From: Amorphophallus konjac
Lineage: Eukaryota; Streptophyta; Magnoliopsida; Alismatales; Araceae
Direction: 5' to 3'
NCBI GenBank assembly: GCA_022559845.1
Contig: CM040128.1
Span: 76,013,247 to 76,077,246, forward strand
DNA length: 64,000 bases
The number at the start of each line of letters is the position of its first letter. Positions within the stretch are counted from its first letter, which is position 1. Positions 47,865 to 58,496 of the stretch are shown one piece after another. A program made the position numbers and the translations under genes. The notes below the pieces were generated by a model. That model did no database searches. It was not told the origin of the DNA and saw nothing but the letters and a program-made list of their open reading frames with translations.

Positions 47865-50800
47865 ATGGCTCCTAAGGAACGAACAAATGATATTGGGTGG
47901 TCACACGGAGTTTTGTTGGATGGCAACCGTAGGTGTTGGCGTTGTAACTATTGTAAAATAGAACACCGGGGAGGAGGGGTGTCTCGATTGAAGAAGCATT
48001 TGGCAGGAGGAGCCGGGGCAGGATACTCTGAGGTTGCTGGGTGTACCCATGTGCCTAGAGATGTGAAACTTGCAATGGCTAGGCACCTGCGGGAGAAGAG
48101 AGCTGAGATGCAAGAAAAGGAAAAAAAGAAGAAAAGGGATCAAGCGGCAGTGAGCGGAATAGCAAGCGGCAGCAACGAGGAGGAATGTGCATGGACACCC
48201 AGTGACGAAGACGAACAAGCACGTACTGAGCAGGCTAATGTGTATGTCACTGTGAACGATCCATACGAAGCCGAGTTTCGTGAGGCAGTACGTCAGAGCA
48301 TGGAAGAGTCAAGACATCCCGAGGAGACTACAATCCGTAGTCGCGAGGCGGCGAGGACCGGAGCATCAGGGAGTGGTGGTTCATCTACGACTCGACAATC
48401 ACGAGGCATAAGGAGTTTATTGACTGGTGACTCGGGGACACAAAGAAAAAGGACACAATCGATCAACATTGAAGATGTGGAGCCCGGTGCACTATCCCGA
48501 GAGCATGGCAAGCAAACGAGGATGGACGATGCGTATGGCCAGAAGGGACCTAAATGGAAACTTGGTCAGGCTGTTGCAAAATGGTGGCACCACGCGGGTC
48601 TGCCTTTCAATGCAGCCAATAGCCCTTACTACAAGCCAATGTTTCAGGAAGCACAGGTCCTTGGGCTACACGTGCAGCCACCTACAGCGAGAGAATTGGC
48701 TGGCGTATACCTTGATGAACAGGTTGCTGAGATCAAGAGTTACATTGACTCATTCAAGCAGAAATGGACAAAGTACGGAGTCACACTGATGTGTGATGGA
48801 TGGTCAGGTACCACAAAATCTAGCCTGATCAACTTCCTTGTTTATTGTGACAGACAGGTATTCTTTCACAAATCAGTGGATGCGTCTGGTCAAATTCATA
48901 GTCATCAATATATTTTGTCATTGATGGAGCAAGTGGTGACTGAGATTGGGGAGGAGTACATTGTGCAAGTGGTGACTGACAATGGGTCGAACTATAAGAA
49001 GGCCGGGGAGGAGCTAATGAAGAAAAAACGGCACATTTTCTGGACCCCCTGTGCAGCGCATTGTGTAGATCTGATGCTGAAGGAGATTGGGCAGCTTCGT
49101 ATGGTAAAATCTGTGGTCGAGGTGGCACAAAAAATCACGAAATATATCTACAACCACACACTTGTATTGGCATGGATGAGGGAGCATTGTGGCGGCGAAC
49201 TGTTGAGGCCTGGCATCACACGATTTGCCACCAACTACATCGCATTGCAGAGCCTATTGAAGCACAAGGATGGGTTGAAGCAAATGTTTAGAGGTGAGAC
49301 CTGGCTGAGTTCCTCTTTTGCTGCTTCACGTGAAGGGGCGGAGGTCGAGGGGATTGTCAACACCTCGAATTTTTGGGAACGAGTGAAGGTATTAGTGTCA
49401 TTGATAGAGCCACTGTATGAGGTTCTACGATGCGTGGATGGGGATAGAGTACCAACCATGGGGTTGGTGTACAGCAAAATAGAAGCAGCCAAGCGGAAGA
49501 TCCTTACAACGTCCAAAAAATATGGACCCACCATTCTAGAGATTGTGGAGGACAGATGGGACAGACAAATGAGCCGCGATCTTCACATGGCAGGTAAACA
49601 CTTACATTCTCGTCCAATCAATGAGCTGTGATTTTCAATTGATACTAATATGTAATTCATTGTCTTACGATTGCAGCGTACTATCTACATCCGGCCTTCC
49701 AATATGCTCGGGCCCTTGCTTATGACGATACGTTGATAGAATCGGTCAACATTGTGGTAGACCGATTGTCTTTCACCCCAACAGATGCTGCTGATGCGTT
49801 GAATGAGGTATACTTGGATATTTTAACATTGACAATATTAAATGAAATATACACTTCATATTTTTTGATAATGCAGATGAAAACATTTAGAGAGGGAATT
49901 GGTTCATTTGCGACACCTAATGCCATGGCCAGTCGTGATAGACTCGACCCAGGTAATGTGTCTTCACAATGTACCTTCTATGTCTCGAGAAGTAATTTTT
50001 ACATCTAATTATTATATTGTACGTGATCTGTCTTAAACACAGCTGAGTGGTGGCTAAATTACGGCACAAGTGCACCCGTATTAAGGAAGATCGCAATGAG
50101 AGTTCTATCGCAAACATCCTCGTCGAGTGGGTGTGAGCGGAATTGGTCGACGTTCTCCTTCTTGCATACTAAGCTGAGGAATAGGCTAACACACCGCAGG
50201 CTAGACAAAATGGTGTATGTTCATTACAACATGAGGCTAAAGGTCCGGCATGTACAAATGGATACAAGGAGAGGAGAGGGAGATTACGACCCAACGGATG
50301 CTGTGTACTTGCGAGACGATGATGACCCTATGGTAGCATGGGTTGCAAGAGCCACAACCGAGCGTGGTGAGGCAGAATTGGACGAGGAGGCTGAAGAACC
50401 TGGCGAGACACCACGGCCTAATACTTTTCTCGCATCAGCTGTACAAGAGGCAGTCGGGGAGGGAGATGACACCCATGTGCATTTGGGTGGTGACGACTCA
50501 GCAACGGGACGTGATGATGAAATTAATTTAGATGAAGACCTCGTCATTGGGGGTGGAGACACATCGTATGCGTACGATGATACAGCATGGGAGCGATTGA
50601 TCCAACCCCCATTAATTGAGCGTCAAGAGCCACCTCAGGTGAATTAATACATGAAAATCGAATCGCAAATTTCATTAGATAGCATAGTCATATATTGATG
50701 TATGATAGCAATATATTGCAGGTCGGTCCGACAAATGACAACATTGCGGGAGAACAGTGGTCCCGAGTTGCTGTACCGCGGCATTCAATATCTGCGGAAC

Positions 50801-51916
50801 CAAGAAGGTTATCCACTTCAAGAGAGGCTAGGGGGAGTTCCTCATTTAGAGAGGTGAAATTATATTGTCATTTCTACATTTGTTAATATATAATTCATTG
50901 GTAATTGAATATATTCTTCTTTCAATTGTGTAGTCTTCGGTAGCATCGAAACAACCATCTCAGTCTGCTGCGCCCCGACGCTCAACATCTAAGGCTAAGG
51001 CACCCAATCAGTCTTCTCAGGTATACGTACAGACTTACACAATAGAAAGTAAATTGAAAAATTATCTAAACAGGCTTCTGCTTCTCAGGCATCTAGAGGG
51101 ACACAACATGCAGCATGTAAGCCGCCCCCTGCTCCACAGAAGAAAAAATCATCATGGACCACATTATTCACCAGCAAGAAGGACAAGGGACCACCATTAA
51201 ATCCGATAGATTTTGCAGACATGGAGACATTAGATCCCAATGCAGATGACGACACTCCCGAGCCTTCTGTTGAGCCCCGCATTAGTGGGAGTCATGACTC
51301 CGATGCTGAGAGTACACCGACAGGGTCTTCATCCCATGGAGGTGGTGGTTCTCAAGGTGACCAACGGAGTCCTCGTCAGAATACTAGTGCTGGTGGCAGA
51401 GAGTACAGCAGTGGTCATAGTAGAGGTCGTGGGGGCCGTCAATATGGCGCATGGACAGAGGAGCAGCACTTCACACATGCCACGCAAGATGAGGACCACG
51501 GTGCTCCACCGGCAGGGACGAGACGGGCAGCTGATCATTGGGATCCCTACTATGGAAGTTCGGTTGCAGACAGTACCAGCTATCAAGGCATGTTGTCTGA
51601 TTTTGAGAGGATGAGCACACATGACTCCCAGGGATCTGGAAGCTCGTATGGACGGTCATGGCCGCAGCAGCCGATGTATCATGGCGACTCAGATAACAGT
51701 AGTTCATTTTTCCCATCGTATCCATATCCTTATGCCACAGCTACGTCAGTAGAGGTCGTGTACGCACAAGGTTCGCAGGAGTATGAATACTACGTACGCA
51801 TGTACTGGGAGAACTATTCAGGTTCAATGCGCTATGAAGACTATCTGTCCTATCTGCGGACCACATTTAATGTCAGATTGTTTGGAGATGGGCACTGGCC
51901 CAGTTTGGGTCCATAG
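47865..51916 (+). CDS. hAT transposase, seven exons, long C-terminal extension
   Basis: Exons inferred at 47865-49593, 49677-49807, 49877-49952, 50043-50638, 50722-50853, 50934-51020 and 51074-51916; all introns are GT/AG, and the joined frame is open for about 1,197 residues. Order: BED zinc finger (residues about 12-65, Cys27, Cys30, His45, Cys60); basic and acidic linker; DUF659/RNase-H-like core with FNAANSPYY (about 245), MCDGWSG (about 309), VTDNGSNY (about 370) and CAAHCVDLML (about 396); C-terminal dimerisation region WWLNYGTSAP and SGCERNWSTFSFLHTKLRNRL-like motif (about 646-700). Plant hAT transposases are usually 600-800 residues; the further ~480 residues are acidic, then Ser/Gln-rich, with HFTHATQDEDHG (about 1050) and a Tyr-rich tail EYEYYVRMYWENY. 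It cuts and pastes the element by binding its ends in the nucleus. The exon model is mine, from splice consensus and phase. Confidence 0.9.
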
Positions 51917-52048
51917 TCTTTATTAGTATGTATCATTTGGTTACATTTATAACTAACTAATAATTAATTGTAGATTTCTTCATATATAGAGTTCTGTACT
52001 TGTCATTGAAATCACTAATGTAAACTTTTACATCATTTGCAGGTCATC

Positions 52049-52615
52049 ATGGACGGACGGCGTCACCCTGCGTGGGAGCATAGATACTCTGTTGAGGGTG
52101 ATGGACATGTGCACTGTAGATACTGCGAACATCGCGTCACCGGCATACACAGGTTTGCGGAGCACCTTGCGGGAGTGGGACGCGATGTTCGTGCATGCGA
52201 CCGAGTTCCGGGAGATGTCAGACATTCATTCCGGACATAGTTACAGGATAGATACGGTTCTCGTAGCACACCGAGGACATCTTCTTCTACCTCCCGGGTA
52301 CCTCCACCACGAGCACAGGGCGGAGCAGGATCTTCCTCCACGTCCAGAGTTCGAGCAGCACCAGCACCAGCACCAGCACCAGTCGCACATGATAGAATTG
52401 AAGCTATAGATGTAGTGAGGACTTTTTTTACAGATTTTCATGTACCCTCCACCGCAGCACACGACCCATCATTTGTGCAGATGGTTACATATTTTCAGTC
52501 CCACCCACATGTACCTCCACCCACTAGGATAGAGTTAGATTATACGGGTGATCAGTCTCATGTATCTGATGATGAGTTTTGGGATTCGAGCTTCACTGAT
52601 GATGAGGATGAGTGA
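52049..52615 (+). pseudogene. Second BED-finger frame of the hAT element, split by one stop
   Basis: After an acceptor-like TTTGCAG, an ATG at 52049 starts MDGRRHPAWEHRY, then HVHCRYCEHRVTGIHRFAEH and CDRVPGDVR, a second BED-type finger (C-x2-C, H, C). A TAG at 52238-52240 interrupts, but the same frame continues: Ser/Pro linker, alternating Ala-Pro run, then VVRTFFTDFHVPSTAAHDPS and PPTRIELD, which resembles the region just before the catalytic core of hAT transposases (VAKWWHHAGLPFNAANSPYY in the first gene). It closes with an acidic tail at 52615. No catalytic core follows. It may be the 5' part of a duplicated transposase, or a DNA-binding accessory or regulatory protein; with the stop in place only a 63-residue finger would be made. 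Short direct repeats (GATTCGGGTTTCACAGATG) follow. Confidence 0.65.
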
Positions 52616-53085
52616 GTTTTCGGATTCGGGTTACACAGATGAGGAGGATGAGTGAGTTTTGGGATTCGGGTTTCACAGATGGACGAGGATTAGTGAGTTT
52701 TTGTATTTTATACTTCATGAATGAATGTCATTATTATGTCACTGTTTACTTTTACATATTTAGTAATTGAAATAAATTTTTATGTATTATATATAATAAG
52801 ATGTTTAATTAAGCGGTGTAATATGTAATTTTTATATAATTAATTATGTATAATTTAGTATGGATCTATTATCTTAAATAAACTCTACATTCTAATATTT
52901 TTAAATATATATAACATTTAATCTTTCAAAATAAATTTATTACAAATTTTAAAAAAAATAAAAAAATAACGCGTCGCGAGCCCAATGGGGCGGACCGGGT
53001 CGCTGTGCGACCCGCCCGACCCGACCCGTCCCGCGCCGAGACCGGGTCGGCCGGGTCGGGCGGGTCGGCAAACCCTGGATAGGAG

Positions 53086-54706
53086 GATGTCAGGTGGAGG
53101 TGCATCCCCTAGTGGATTGTGATGGGGGTGAGCTCTTTGACCCTTCACCTCCCTGTCTCTTCATCTTGCCCCCCCTTTTTTTCTTTTTCCATGTGCATGG
53201 GGTCAAGGGTGGAGCCACCACCCGGTGGTGCACAATAGGGAAGAGAGGGGGAGGAGGCCACCCCCGGTGGGCCTCCTCCTCCTGGTTAGTGCGCAGGCAG
53301 TAGCAGGGAAGGGGGGCACCCCCGGTGGGCCTGACCGGGGGTCCCTCTTTTTCCTGTTGTTTTCTGTTTTTTTCTTCTTCATGGCGACAACAGGTAGGTG
53401 GGGGGAAGGCACCCCCTGTGGGATGGACCAGGGGTGCTCCCTCCCCCGGTTGACAGGCAACAGGGGCAACAGGCGGGGGGGGGGGGGAGGCACCCCCGGT
53501 GGAGGTGACCGGGGGTGCTCCTCCCCTCGGTTGAGCAGCGGCAGCAGCATGGGGGGGGCACCCTCGGTGGGATGCACCGGCATTCCTCCCTCCCCCAGTT
53601 GAGCAGCAACACCGGGGGTCCTCCCTCCCCCGGTTGAGCAGTAGCATCGGCATGGGGGGAGGGGGGGAGGCACCCCCGGTGGGATGCACCGGGGGGAGGG
53701 GGGGAGGCACCCCCGGTGGGATGCACCGGGTGTCCTCCCTCCCCCAGTTGAGCAGCAGGCGCAACAAGGAGGGGGGGGGGGGTGCCACCTCCGGTTGGTC
53801 TAACCGGGGGTGCACCCTCCCCCGGTTAGCAGCAATGGGGGGAAGCCACCCCCGGTGGGGTGGACCGGGGGTGCTCCCCCCTCCCCCTTTTGTCTTTTCT
53901 GCCGCAGGGAGAGAGGTGAGAGAAGAGAGGGAGAGGGCGGTCCCCCCTTGTGTAGTCCAGTCAATGGCTATAAAAGTCTCCTTTTCTGGGATTTTTTAAA
54001 TCTTTTCTTGACTTCTTCGCAGCAAGGGACACGTGGAGGCTTTTGTTTGTTTGTTGCCCGTCTTTGACGCTGTATTGTTGTCCCTCGACTCCGGGGTAAA
54101 GGGAGATTTGTTTAATGTCATGAGAATACCCCGATGACACCAAACACTTAATTTTGTATAAGGTTTAATCCCGTTGGTGCATGCTTTTATGTCCCCCTCG
54201 AGGTGTTCGACAGAATGCCCACTTGTCATAAAGCACTAAAAGCTCGACTTAGCATGGGCCTTTGTTGAGTAGTTGCGTGGCCTTGTGCCACCCGTCAGGC
54301 GTTTGATAAAATGTCCACAAGTGCTTTAGAAGCTGAAAGCTTGATTTTGTTGAGCGGATGTGCATGACTTTGTGTCGCTCACAAGGTGTTTGATGAAATG
54401 CCTAAGCATCATAAGGGGCTAAACACTTGATTTTGTGTGGACTGTATGGGTGGCTTACACAGTTTCAGTCGCCCACGAACTGTTTGGCAAAAATATTCAT
54501 GGACCTTCGAATGCTAAAAAGCTTAATTTTAGCGAGCGGTTGCGCATGACTTTGTGTCGCTCTTCTTGTGTTCGATGAAATCCCCATGAATATCTTTATG
54601 ACGGCGATGGTCGAGCATCACTTCATGTTATACCATAAAACATCTTAATTTCTAAAATTTACTATAATTATCAGAAATTATAATTTTTTTGGGTTCAACA
54701 AGAGCC
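53086..54706 (+). repeat. LTR-derived sequence, plus orientation
   Basis: Continues the LTR-derived DNA after the hAT insertion. GC-rich repeats are followed by the TATA box CTATAAAAG (53968-53976), a leader with CACGTGGAGGCTTTTG, the same word as in the minus-strand unit near 42860, and a terminus GGGTTCAACA at 54706, the inverse complement of the sequence at 42512. Blocks with GTGTTCGA, GAAATGCC and CACTTGATTTTGTG words recur at 54180-54600. Confidence 0.6.
53230..53880. repeat. GC-rich tandem repeat with CACCCCCGGTGGGATGCACCGG units
   Basis: Words CACCCCCGGTGGG, ATGCACCGGGG and CTCCCCCGGTTGAGCAGCAG alternate at irregular 50-100-bp spacing. CCCCCGGTGG/CCACCGGGGG is near-palindromic, so frames are open on both strands; none is considered real. 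Confidence 0.75.
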
Positions 54707-56850
54707 TCCTTCCGATTGCGCGCAGGCAGAGGGAAACCCCCTTCGGTCCTCCCTCTCACACAAACAAGAAAAGAAAAAAAAAAGGGATTCTTACCTTTCT
54801 CCTCCTTATCTTTCATCGGAGGCACACCAAAGAGATCAACTAGAGGGAACACTCCTTCTCCCTCCACTTCTCTCACCAACTCCTATAAATAGGAGAGGCC
54901 GGCCAAGTTAAAAAAGGGGATAGGGACTTCACTTCAAAAAAAGGTCCTTGGAGCAGAGCATGGAAGCTTGGAGACTTATCTTGGGCTTGAAGACTTGCGC
55001 AAGTTGTTGGAGGTGGCCTCCCCTGTTCAAGACTCGAAGGATTTGTTGAAGACCCAATTGTAAAAAAAAATCCATAAGCTAGGTTATGTTATAAAAATAC
55101 CCTCAGCACGAGGGAAATCCATTGTATTTCATGAAATTTGTTGTGGATGATGGAAAAATCATGTAAAACCTAGAAATCCTAAGTTCTGGGATGTTTGATG
55201 TCAAATTATGGCTAAAATTTTACAGAAATAAAAAAATTATAGTTTTACTCCGAAGTTTTATAAAATTGCATGACAACTCATGTAATTCAAGAAAAATCTT
55301 GAAAAATTCAAAATTCAAGAAAATTGTTCAAGTTTGCAGCAATGTTCTTCAAAATTTGAGAAAAGTCCTTATTTGTTCAAAAAAATCAAAATTACAGTTT
55401 TACTTCGGACTTTTGCAAAATTTCATAAGTGCCCAGGAAAATACAAGAAAATCCAAAAAACTCAGAGTTGCGTAAGAATGTCTTGATTGTGCTGAAATAA
55501 ATTGTGATTTTACCCTTATCTAAGGAAAAATTATGAATAAACCCTAGTTTAGGGAAAACAACAAATAAATCATAATTTGAGGATAAATTGTAAATAAACT
55601 CTCACTTAAGAGAAAATTGCAAATATAACCCTGTCTTAAGGCGTGAAAGTCCCTTTCAATTAAACTCTCAATATCACAACGGATATTGTAGAGGTTAAAG
55701 GGATCTTTGGTAGTTAATCAAAGGTGTTCGGACATGTACCAATATAAATTAACACCGACTACGGTCGATGGGGAAAAGTCTAGTACATGAATTCTAAAAC
55801 GTCTGTTAAATATGAAATGTGAAAGTAATACGCATGCTAACTAATTAACTAAATATATGCATATTTATCCAACAAATGGATATATTTTAAAATTAATTTT
55901 TTCGTATGCTAAACAAGGAGAAACCTGGTGGGAGCCCCTCCAGGTTCCCTCCTCTCTCTCTCTCAAACTATATTAAAAAAAGATACAAAGAGCAGAAGAA
56001 ACCCAAAGGGACCCCCCTCCAGTTTCCTTTCTTTCTCTTCCCTCCTCTCTCTCTCTCTCTCAATCTGCAACCCGGAGGGATCCTCCTCCGGGTTTCCAAA
56101 TCAGGAGGGAGTACCTCCGGGTTCCCTCTCTCTCTCGGTTACTTCCCCCCTTTCCCTTTTATGCCCCTCCTCCTTTCAAACCCGGAGGGGCTAAAATGTC
56201 CCAAAAAAACCTTTCATATCCCTCTAGGTTTTTCCTCTCCACTCCTATAAATAGGAGGGCTTGGCCATTTGGGAAGAGGACTTCCTCACTTGAGCATTTC
56301 TCCACTTAGAAGCTTGGAGCAAGAAGGAAAGGAGTAGAGCTTGGCACAGGAGCTTGGGGACTTGTTTTTTATTTTTGAAGATTTTGATGCTCTAGTAAAG
56401 AAGACCCTCAATTAAAGGTATATTTACATAAACACCCCTATGAGGAAGAAAATGTCTTGTGCCTTGGCAAATTTCTTGTTATTACTAAAAAAATAATGTA
56501 AAGTCTCATAAATATTCAAGGTTCTGAAAACATGCAGAAAATTATGGAAAAAACCCTTGAAAGTTGGGAAATTGCTGAAAAACCCTTGAGATGATTGGAA
56601 AGCTTGCATCTCTCGCCCCTTGGAGCGCTTGGAGAAACCTTGGAGCCACTTGGAGCTTGGCGCAAGGATCATTTGGAGTTTTCTTAAAGGCTTTGAAGAA
56701 TTTGAACCATGGTTTGTCATATCGGATCTCGGCTTCGTCGGGGGGGGGGGGTTGGAGAGAAGAGATTTCGGAGAGATCTCGGAAAAATCTCGGGAGATCG
56801 GGTTCGGTGATTTCAGAAATTTTTTCATATGTATAGTCTATTTCTAAAAT
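54707..56850 (+). repeat. Two further LTR promoter units of the same family, plus orientation
   Basis: TATA boxes in the context CCTATAAATAGGAG occur at about 54884 and 56246. Each is followed by a purine-rich leader with AAGCTTGGAG words. Between them lies the block AATCAAAGGTGTTC ... ATTAACACCGACTACGGTCG (about 55715-55775), followed by GGGGAAAAG, which could act as a polypurine tract, then TTTATCCAACAAATGG. The order matches the minus-strand block at 42512-46075 read backwards. Precise LTR edges could not be set. No gene. Confidence 0.55.
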
Positions 56851-57045
56851 AATCTTAATTCTTTTATACTAACCACTCAATTTCACAAACATGTTTTTGT
56901 AATTGACAACTCAATTTTACTAAATAAAGAGTAATGATAACAATAACAAATCTATTCACATGCACTAATGTCAATATACATCAAAAGTTACACAAAAAAA
57001 GAGATACATAAAATGGTACATGAATCACAAATGCATCAAAAATTA

Positions 57046-58385
57046 TCAATAATAAGAAGAAGAGCGATGTGCCTCAATCTCTCCACTCTCATATTGTCTA
57101 AAGTAATAACTCTGAACATAAGCACAATATTGCTCCCATGTCATCCTTTGTTCATACATCTGCATATACTCCCTCACATATCTATCATAATCCTGAACGA
57201 AAACGTGAATCAAAACACCAATGCGTGGATAGAGGGGATAAGAATATGTCACTCTAGGTACAAGTACAACAACTGGGACAGGATATGGATATGGATATGC
57301 ATATGGAGTAGTGTATGATCCATATCCATATGACAAACTTGATGACTCATGTGCTGGATGCCTATATCCATAGACATTAGATGAACTTGATGAATCTTGG
57401 TGTTGATGGCCTCCATATGTTTGTCCAGATGAGAGATCCATAGAAGTGAAAGTATGTGAAAGGTCTTGTTCTTCATCATCGTACAATCTATGTTGTCTTG
57501 ATGTGCCTTGATCATTCTTTCTACATTGATAACTTCGACATCCTCCATATGCCGGCCGAGATCCATGATCTTCATCTTGAGTAGCATGAGTGAAATGATC
57601 ATCTCCCGTGAATAGACTGATGTGACCAACACCTTCATCTCCACCTATCCCACCTCCATCACCACCTCACTCACCTCCATCACCATCATCTCCTTTATCA
57701 CTTTTATCATCATCATTAGGATTAGAGACATCTATATCTGAAGGAAGATCAATGTCATGGTGATGAGCAGCCTTCGAAGATGCATCAACAATTTGGTGTG
57801 TCACAACATCTACATCAATTCCTGCCTCTCGTGTTGCACTACATATTTCTTCACATGGCCGGCCATCTTCTTCCAAAGTGTTGGAAGCAATCCATTCTGC
57901 ATATGGGTTCTCCTGATCATCCATTTCATTCTCATCCAACACGGTGAAATATTCAAGTGGATCATCTTCAGGATCACCTCCACGTCCATACTCATCCTCT
58001 ATTCTCTTTACCTTCAGCTTCATATTATAATGACAATACACGAGTTTCTTCAACTTTGTATACGATAACCTATTTCTAGGCTTCGTATGTATCAAGGCAA
58101 ATATGCTCCAATTCCTTTCACAAGGTGAAGCTGATGCAGTTTGTGATAAAACCCGAACTGCAAGTTGTCTAAGTGTGGGAGCATCTGTTCCATACATCTT
58201 CCATCACTCACCTGAAAATCAAGTAATCTAGGTAAAAATAATTTCAATAAATCGCAAAACATCACACTTTCAAAAAAAAATAAAACTTATCAAATGCATC
58301 ACTACTAACCTACTTGCTATAACAGTCTTAGTCCCGAAAGAGGCTAGTGCATCTCTAAACCTGACAATCTATCAAGATAAATATC
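57046..58385 (-). pseudogene. Diverged hAT transposase C-terminal half, probably broken
   Basis: Read on the minus strand: FRDALASFGTKTVIASR (about 58375-58325), an intron, then WKMYGTDAPTLRQLAVRVLS and SPCERNWSIFALIHTKPRN, the hAT dimerisation motif. An acidic region, HFTHATQDEDHG (about 57595-57560) and a Tyr-rich tail DYDRYVREYMQMYEQRMTWE, ending at 57046, follow. Every block has a counterpart in the intact hAT gene at 47865-51916, including the C-terminal extension. A TGA replaces the first Trp of the EWW motif (unless a downstream acceptor is used), and another TGA near 57667 falls in GGAG|GTGAGT, which may be a splice donor. The BED finger and catalytic core are missing; the SINE-like motif and Ty3 element cut it off upstream. 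Confidence 0.8.
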
Positions 58386-58470
58386 ATCATCATCATCATC
58401 ATCAGAGTCTTATCCCAATTATTTGGGGTCGGCTACAAGAATCTTATTCCGTCAAAGATTTCTATCAAGT
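58386..58470. repeat. Short dispersed plant repeat (TTATCCCAATTATTTGGGG motif)
   Basis: A TCATCATCATC run is followed by CTTATCCCAATTATTTGGGG and TCGGCTACAAGAATC. I recall this motif from dispersed short elements in many plant genomes, but I cannot name the family with certainty. The Ty3 element begins about 25 bp further on. Confidence 0.35.
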
Positions 58471-58496
58471 GTTATTCATATTTAAACCCAAGAAAC

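Larger units (their letters stand above)
46084..53077 (+). mobile_element. Complete autonomous-looking hAT transposon, 6,994 bp
   Basis: The element starts CATGGTTTGCCG and ends CGGCAAACCCTG (inverse complements with one mismatch), flanked on both sides by the 8-bp duplication GATAGGAG (46076-46083 and 53078-53085). CCCGACCCG words crowd both subterminal regions in opposite orientation. Inside are a 120-bp minisatellite, an AT-rich stretch (47080-47860), an open seven-exon transposase gene and a second BED-finger frame. An exact target duplication, matching ends and an uninterrupted transposase together suggest a fairly recent insertion. It landed one base from the minus-strand TATA box of the surrounding LTR sequence. 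Confidence 0.95.

Noticed and set aside
53090..53815. 241-codon minus-strand frame
   Set aside because: Follows the CACCCCCGGTGGG repeat; open on both strands, no domain.
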